Source: Rufibacter sediminis (GTDB taxonomy: Bacteria > Bacteroidota > Bacteroidia > Cytophagales > Hymenobacteraceae). From it: a stretch of DNA of 64,000 nt. Shown here in pieces: positions 59,477 to 64,000 of this stretch. The number at the start of each line of letters is the position of its first letter. The first letter of the stretch is position 1. The stretch lies in the NCBI RefSeq assembly GCF_014269285.1, contig NZ_JACOAF010000030.1, positions 124,001-188,000 on the forward strand, in the 5' to 3' direction. The translations under genes and the position numbers were made by a program. A model generated the notes under the pieces. The model ran no database searches, was not told the DNA's origin, and saw only the letters and a list, made by a program, of their open reading frames with translations.

Positions 59477-61144
59477 TTATTTCCCGACGTATTCTACTAA
59501 TGAACGACCAGTTGTGCCATTGGGCTCCTGTATCCGAAGCCAGGCTGCCAGGCTGGGGGCAATATCAGTGATATGTGTTCTTACGGTTGACTCACCGGCC
59601 GGGATCTGCCAGCCGTACCAGAGCAATGGCACGTGGGTGTCATAGCCATAGGAACTGCCATGGCTGGTTCCTTTGACAGCGGCCCGGCCATAGTTGTCAT
59701 ACCAGCCGGGCTGCGACACGACCATCACATCGCCGGAACGGGCATACATAAATCCTTGCTCCACCATCATTCCCAGCCCGACGGTCCAGTTGTTACGGAG
59801 CAGGTTATCTGCCGTAAACACCCGCGCCACGCCCGGGAACTGCATCATAATTCTGGCGGTCTCTTCCTGTATCTCCAGGAGGTTTACTTTCTTGCTCTGT
59901 ATTACCTTATGGTTCAGGTAGACTTGCTGGTTCATGAATTTACTCACCCATTCTGCTGTCCCAAACTTCTGGTTCAGCCTTTTCTCCAGGGTGTCTGTCA
60001 TGGCCTTGTTGTTGGTGGTACCTGCCGGGATACGCAATTGTTGCAAGTAGGTTGGGTTATGAGCCCCACCGTGGTCAGCCGTTAGAAAGATAAGTACGTT
60101 TTCTTTGCCCAAGTGGCCGTCAATAAATTTCAGCAGGGCCGCCATCTCCTGATCAAGCCGTAAATAGGTGTCTTCTACCTCAATGGAATTAGGCCCGAAC
60201 TGGTGCCCCACATAGTCTGTGGCGGAGAAACTAACGGCCAGGAAATCAGTCACGCTTCCTTTGCCCAGGTTCTCGGCTTTGATAGCCTCCTCCGCAAACT
60301 GTCTGGTATAAGTATTACCGGCCGGTATGGACCGCAACATATCAAAGGTTTTGCCCCGATACGCGGGAATGTTGTGCGGGAACACCGGTTTCTGCTCGCC
60401 GGAGAAGGTGCCTTCAAACGGCTGATCATCGGCGGTGCTCTCTGTATACTGCTCAAGGGGCAACAGGGTGGTCCAGGGCTGGCTTAAGTATTGATCTGCG
60501 AGGTTCCGCTTGTTGAAGGCTTTCACCCACTCTGGCAAATCCTGCATGTAGTACGTGCTCGTGATCATGCTGCCATTGCTGCCGTCATACCAGTAGGCGG
60601 CATTGGCGGCGTGGCCAGCAGGCAGAATAGAGCCTCTGTCTTTCAAGCTCAGGCCAATTACCTTGCTCTTCTGATTTGTGGCCAGCTTCAGCTCATCTGT
60701 GATGGTGGAGGCGATCATGTTGACCGGTGACATCTCGCCCGCCTTGCTGGAACTGCCCACTGATTTTACACTTTTGTCTTCGGCACAGTACGTGTTACGC
60801 CCCGTCTCGCGGTTGTACCAGTCATTGCCCACTATCCCATGAAAGGCAGGCGTGGTGCCGGTATAGATGGAGGCGTGGCCAGGACCGGTATAAGTGGGAA
60901 CGTAGTTGTAGTGGTTGTCTCTGAAGTTGAAGCCTTGGCCTATCAGCCGTTTAAAGCCATCTTTCGAATATTTGTCCCAAAAACGGTATAGGTAATCGTA
61001 CCGCATCTGGTCTACCACTATCCCGATGACCAGTTTAGGATTTTCCGGATTCTTTACGTTCGATTTTCTCTTCTGGGCCACTCCCGGGAAACTTCCCAGC
61101 AACAGCACCAGCATCATCCAACCACAGATAACACTTTTCTTCAT
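59477..61144 (-). CDS. PafA-type alkaline phosphatase
   Basis: PafA is a periplasmic, phosphate-insensitive monoesterase of the alkaline phosphatase superfamily, typical of Bacteroidota. The 555-residue product has a signal peptide (cut after GVA-Q). It carries the nucleophile Thr86 in PTYTGPGHAS, Asn107 in VGNDWYN, the Lys168/Arg170 pair in SLKDRGSILPAGH, metal ligands in DYVGHQFGPNS and ADHGG, and the late GTSHGSSYGYDTHVPL. All residues match the PafA pattern. It is a phosphate-scavenging enzyme. It lies 39 bases upstream of ppa on the same strand, so the two may be co-transcribed. Confidence 0.94.
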   Translation of the reverse strand: MKKSVICGWMMLVLLLGSFPGVAQKRKSNVKNPENPKLVIGIVVDQMRYDYLYRFWDKYSKDGFKRLIGQGFNFRDNHYNYVPTYTGPGHASIYTGTTPAFHGIVGNDWYNRETGRNTYCAEDKSVKSVGSSSKAGEMSPVNMIASTITDELKLATNQKSKVIGLSLKDRGSILPAGHAANAAYWYDGSNGSMITSTYYMQDLPEWVKAFNKRNLADQYLSQPWTTLLPLEQYTESTADDQPFEGTFSGEQKPVFPHNIPAYRGKTFDMLRSIPAGNTYTRQFAEEAIKAENLGKGSVTDFLAVSFSATDYVGHQFGPNSIEVEDTYLRLDQEMAALLKFIDGHLGKENVLIFLTADHGGAHNPTYLQQLRIPAGTTNNKAMTDTLEKRLNQKFGTAEWVSKFMNQQVYLNHKVIQSKKVNLLEIQEETARIMMQFPGVARVFTADNLLRNNWTVGLGMMVEQGFMYARSGDVMVVSQPGWYDNYGRAAVKGTSHGSSYGYDTHVPLLWYGWQIPAGESTVRTHITDIAPSLAAWLRIQEPNGTTGRSLVEYVGK

Positions 61145-61276
61145 TCGTATTAAATTCTGTTAACCTTTAGAGCCTCTTTTTATTAAAATGCCTTTAAAAC
61201 GTAAAGATAGATGATAAATGCTTTAAATTACTTTTTCTAAATATAGGCCCTAAATTTAATCTATGGATAACACCGG

Positions 61277-61324
61277 CTACAAAAGCAAAGCGCCCATTGA
61301 GAAATGGGCGCTTTGCTTTTGTAG
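61277..61324 (-). terminator. Perfect 22-bp terminator of the ATP synthase genes
   Basis: Arms CTACAAAAGCAAAGCGCCC and complement with a short loop and A/T tracts, 19 bases past the atpG stop on the minus strand. Confidence 0.92.
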
Positions 61325-61342
61325 GGGAAGATTATCTCCCGG

Positions 61343-62239
61343 CTATCTGCTGGCGGCCAGCGCTTCGGCACCACCTACAATCTCCAGGATCTCGGTCGTG
61401 ATGGCCGCCTGGCGGGTCCGGTTATAGGTCAGTTTCAGTTGTTTCAGGAGTTCACCGGCGTTCTCGGTGGCTTTGTCCATGGCCGTCATCCGGGCACCGT
61501 GCTCAGAAGCGTTGGATTCCAGAACGGCCTTGTACACCTGAATCTTCAGAGACTTAGGAATCAGCTGCTCCAGGATCTCCTCTTTGGAAGGTTCAAAGAT
61601 GTAGTCCAAGTTGGCATTAGTGCTGGTGTTGGCCTGCTCCGTCGCATTTTCCTGAATAGGCAGGAACTGCTCAGTGCGCACAATCTGGGTGGCTACGTTC
61701 TTGAACTCGTTGTACACGATATCCACCTGGTCATACAGTCCGGTCCGGAAACCTTCCATGGCTTGCTCAGCGGCAACGCGCACGGTTTCAAAAGACAGGT
61801 TCCCGAATACGGTGGTATAATCACCGGCCGTAGGCATGTTCCGTTTGTTGAAATACTCATGCCCTTTCTTCCCGATGGCCATGATCTCAATGTTGCCGGC
61901 CGCTGACTGGGCACTGTAGCGCTCATTGATGAGGTTGTTCACCGCTTTCATAACGTTAGAGTTGAAAGCGCCGCACAAACCACGGTCAGAGGTAACGGCA
62001 ATAATCAATACCCGCTGCACGTCACGTTTCTGGGCATACACATTCTGGCCGGCCTCACTGCTTACGTTAGACAGGTTAGACAGAATGCTGTTCAGGCGCT
62101 GCGCATAAGGGCGCATACGCATGATATTATCCTGCGCCCGGCGCAATTTAGCCGCCGCCACCATTTTCATGGCTTTGGTGATCTGCTGGGTAGAACCTAC
62201 TGAAACAATGCGGTTACGTACTTCTTTTAAACTTGCCAT
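61343..62239 (-). CDS. atpG: ATP synthase F1 gamma subunit
   Basis: Gamma is the central rotor stalk of F1. The 298-residue product begins MASLKEVRNRIVSVGSTQQITKAMKMVAAAKLRRAQ (read as ASLKEVRNRI and ITKAMKMVAAAKLRRAQ), holds the SDRGLCGAFN stretch and ends with the helical TYNRTRQAAITTEILEIVGGAEAL. It is complete and typical in length. It lies 73 bases after atpA on the same strand and ends the operon at a strong terminator. Confidence 0.97.
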   Translation of the reverse strand: MASLKEVRNRIVSVGSTQQITKAMKMVAAAKLRRAQDNIMRMRPYAQRLNSILSNLSNVSSEAGQNVYAQKRDVQRVLIIAVTSDRGLCGAFNSNVMKAVNNLINERYSAQSAAGNIEIMAIGKKGHEYFNKRNMPTAGDYTTVFGNLSFETVRVAAEQAMEGFRTGLYDQVDIVYNEFKNVATQIVRTEQFLPIQENATEQANTSTNANLDYIFEPSKEEILEQLIPKSLKIQVYKAVLESNASEHGARMTAMDKATENAGELLKQLKLTYNRTRQAAITTEILEIVGGAEALAASR

Positions 62240-62312
62240 TAACTTGCGTCAAGTATAAACAGAGAAAAAAGAGCACGCGCGTTACCGCTATGCTCTTTTT
62301 CTGTTGGTTTAA

Positions 62313-63893
62313 TTATTTACGATATCTGGCTGTGAGCTCACGCGCCACTTTCTTCAGCGTGTCAGTCACATTATCATCAATCTTACCAGCTCTCAACGCA
62401 TCCAGAACCGGACGGTGCTGCGCGTTCAAAGTCATGGTGAAGTCTTTCTCAAAGGTACGCACCTCGTTTACCGGCACGTCATCGATCAGACCATTGGTAC
62501 AGCAGTAGATCATGGCTACCTGGTCTTCTACCGCTACCGGAGAGAACTGAGGCTGCTTCAATACTTCCAGGTTTCTACGGCCACGCTCAATGGTCAGCTT
62601 AGTAGCGGCATCCAGGTCAGAACCGAATTTCGCGAAAGCTTCCAATTCACGGAACTGCGCCTGATCCAGTTTCAAGGTACCAGCCACTTTCTTCATAGAC
62701 TTGATCTGAGCCGAACCACCCACGCGAGATACCGAGATACCTACGTTGATTGCCGGACGGATACCGGAGTTGAACAAGTTGGTTTCCAAGAAGATCTGAC
62801 CGTCTGTGATGGAGATCACGTTGGTTGGGATATAGGCAGAAACGTCACCCGCCTGCGTCTCAATGATAGGAAGAGCGGTCAAAGAACCACCACCTTTCAC
62901 TAAGTGACGGATAGACTCTGGCAAGTCGTTCATGTCTTGCGCGATGGCATCAGAAGCGTTAATCTTAGCCGCACGCTCTAACAAACGGGAGTGCAGATAG
63001 AACACGTCACCTGGATAGGCCTCACGTCCTGGAGGACGACGAAGCAACAGAGACACTTCACGATACGCCACGGCTTGCTTAGACAAGTCATCATAAACTA
63101 CCAGGGCAGGACGACCGGTATCCCGGAAGAACTCGCCAATGGCAGCACCAGTGAAGGGCGCGTAGAATTGCAAGGGAGCTGGGTCAGCAGCCGGAGCAGC
63201 CACTACTACGGTGTAACGCATGGCACCACTGGCTTCCAAGGCGTTCACGATCTGCGCTACGGTAGAGGCTTTCTGGCCAATAGCTACGTAAATACAGAAT
63301 ACGGGGGCACCACGGTCAAAGAACTCACCCTGGTTGATGATGGTGTCAATAGCCACGGCAGACTTACCTGTCTGGCGGTCACCAATGATCAACTCCCGCT
63401 GGCCACGGCCAATCGGAATCATGGAGTCAATGGCTTTGATACCGGTTTGCATCGGCTCATTTACCGGCTGACGGTAGATAACGCCTGGTGCTTTTCTTTC
63501 AATTGGCATTTCGTACAGCTCACCCTCTAACGGGCCTTTGCCATCTATTGGCTGACCAAGGGTGTTCACCACGCGGCCTACCATGCCATCACCTACGCGA
63601 ACGGAGGCAATTTTATTTGTTTTCTTAACTGTGTCGCCTTCTTTAACGTCGCTCCAGTCACCCAACAATACCGCACCCACATTGTCTTCCTCTAGGTTAA
63701 GAACAAGGGCTTGCAGACCATTTTCGAACTCTAACAACTCACCAGACTGTGCCTTGGATAAGCCGTAGATACGAGCAACACCGTCACCCACTTGCAGAAC
63801 CGTACCAACTTCTTCTAGTTCAGCTTCTGTTCTGAAGTTTGACAGCTGTTCTCTTAAAATCGCTGATACTTCATCAGGTCTAACTTCTGCCAT
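62313..63893 (-). CDS. atpA: ATP synthase F1 alpha subunit
   Basis: Alpha is the regulatory nucleotide-binding subunit of the F1 hexamer. The 526-residue product has the Walker A motif GDRQTGKS (171-178), [36 protein letters not shown] (read as [20 protein letters not shown]) and the alpha signature [14 protein letters not shown]. It starts [20 protein letters not shown], as expected. It lies between the atpH and atpG genes, 2 bases after the atpH stop. Confidence 0.98.
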   Translation of the reverse strand: MAEVRPDEVSAILREQLSNFRTEAELEEVGTVLQVGDGVARIYGLSKAQSGELLEFENGLQALVLNLEEDNVGAVLLGDWSDVKEGDTVKKTNKIASVRVGDGMVGRVVNTLGQPIDGKGPLEGELYEMPIERKAPGVIYRQPVNEPMQTGIKAIDSMIPIGRGQRELIIGDRQTGKSAVAIDTIINQGEFFDRGAPVFCIYVAIGQKASTVAQIVNALEASGAMRYTVVVAAPAADPAPLQFYAPFTGAAIGEFFRDTGRPALVVYDDLSKQAVAYREVSLLLRRPPGREAYPGDVFYLHSRLLERAAKINASDAIAQDMNDLPESIRHLVKGGGSLTALPIIETQAGDVSAYIPTNVISITDGQIFLETNLFNSGIRPAINVGISVSRVGGSAQIKSMKKVAGTLKLDQAQFRELEAFAKFGSDLDAATKLTIERGRRNLEVLKQPQFSPVAVEDQVAMIYCCTNGLIDDVPVNEVRTFEKDFTMTLNAQHRPVLDALRAGKIDDNVTDTLKKVARELTARYRK

Positions 63894-63895
63894 GA

Positions 63896-64000
63896 TTATA
63901 GTTTAGTAATGTATGGATTTTCTTTAAACTTGTTTTTCAATTTCTGCACATTGGTTCTCACCGAGTTATCAATCTGCTGATCGCCAATGCGCAAGATGTA
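63896..64000 (-). CDS. atpH: ATP synthase F1 delta subunit, C-terminal end (partial)
   Basis: The minus-strand frame runs off the window's right edge and ends with the residues [19 protein letters not shown] and then [13 protein letters not shown] before a TAA. This matches the C-terminal end of F1 delta, which typically reads LRVGDKQIDASV. Delta joins the F1 head to the stator. Only the last 34 residues are visible. The stop lies 2 bases before the atpA start. Confidence 0.9.
   Translation of the reverse strand, partial: YILRIGDQQIDNSVRTNVQKLKNKFKENPYITKL

Overview
The window is about 64 kb of a bacterial chromosome from the phylum Bacteroidota, most likely the Cytophagales (Hymenobacteraceae-like; the genus is inference). 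The pointers are a type IX secretion locus (PorP/SprF, an OmpA/PD40 lipoprotein and a type B sorting-domain cargo), a YtxJ bacillithiol-system protein, a PafA-type phosphatase, fused E1 alpha/beta dehydrogenase, and Bacteroidota promoter boxes (TTTG-N16-TAnnTTTG). There are no rRNA or tRNA genes, no CRISPR array and no recognisable prophage or insertion sequence. It reads as ordinary core-plus-accessory chromosome.

Layout. 1-8.8 kb: two paralogous envelope proteins sharing a kinase-like module (583-2199 and the large Omp85 fusion 4835-8395), small hypothetical genes and an orphan vsr. 9-13.8 kb: small stress-type genes (disordered protein, MBL hydrolase, PRC-barrel/SHOCT protein), an HNH-like protein and a SIMPL protein. 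14-23 kb: rnd, manganese catalase, a small lipoprotein, a LYS1/AlaDH-type dehydrogenase, gcvP and a DUF4136 lipoprotein. 23.3-28.5 kb: T9SS locus with an ice-binding-like cargo. 29-41.3 kb: lipA, ytxJ, small Lys-rich exported proteins, fused E1, M16 and M28 peptidases, ispF, a thioredoxin protein and lutB. 41.4-47.7 kb: SerC-like enzyme, SerB-SerA fusion, an archaeal-type asparagine synthetase divergent from an Lrp/AsnC regulator, and GDPD. 48.3-57.7 kb: antiporter, serine deaminase alpha chain, Crp/Fnr regulator with a DinB gene, a thioredoxin-NHL protein, a PAP2 enzyme and nnr. 57.8-64 kb: a UbiA-like protein, ppa, PafA and the F1 ATP synthase genes atpG, atpA and the end of atpH.

How the genes fit together. 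Several belong to serine, glycine and one-carbon metabolism (SerC-like, SerB-SerA fusion, sdaA, gcvP), and lipA supplies the lipoyl group used by the glycine cleavage and 2-oxoacid dehydrogenase systems. The T9SS trio probably works as a unit: cargo, its PorP/SprF partner and a periplasmic anchoring lipoprotein.

The most striking non-coding signal is a dispersed inverted repeat (roughly GTTTTnGGGCTGTTTT / AAAACAGCCCnAAAAC). About 30 copies occupy most intergenic gaps, and none falls inside a gene once start codons are corrected. The observations I would follow first are the kinase-like/Omp85 pair, the AsnRS-like asparagine synthetase with its AsnC regulator, the ice-binding T9SS cargo, the repeat family, and the Fnr-type box at 52.0 kb.
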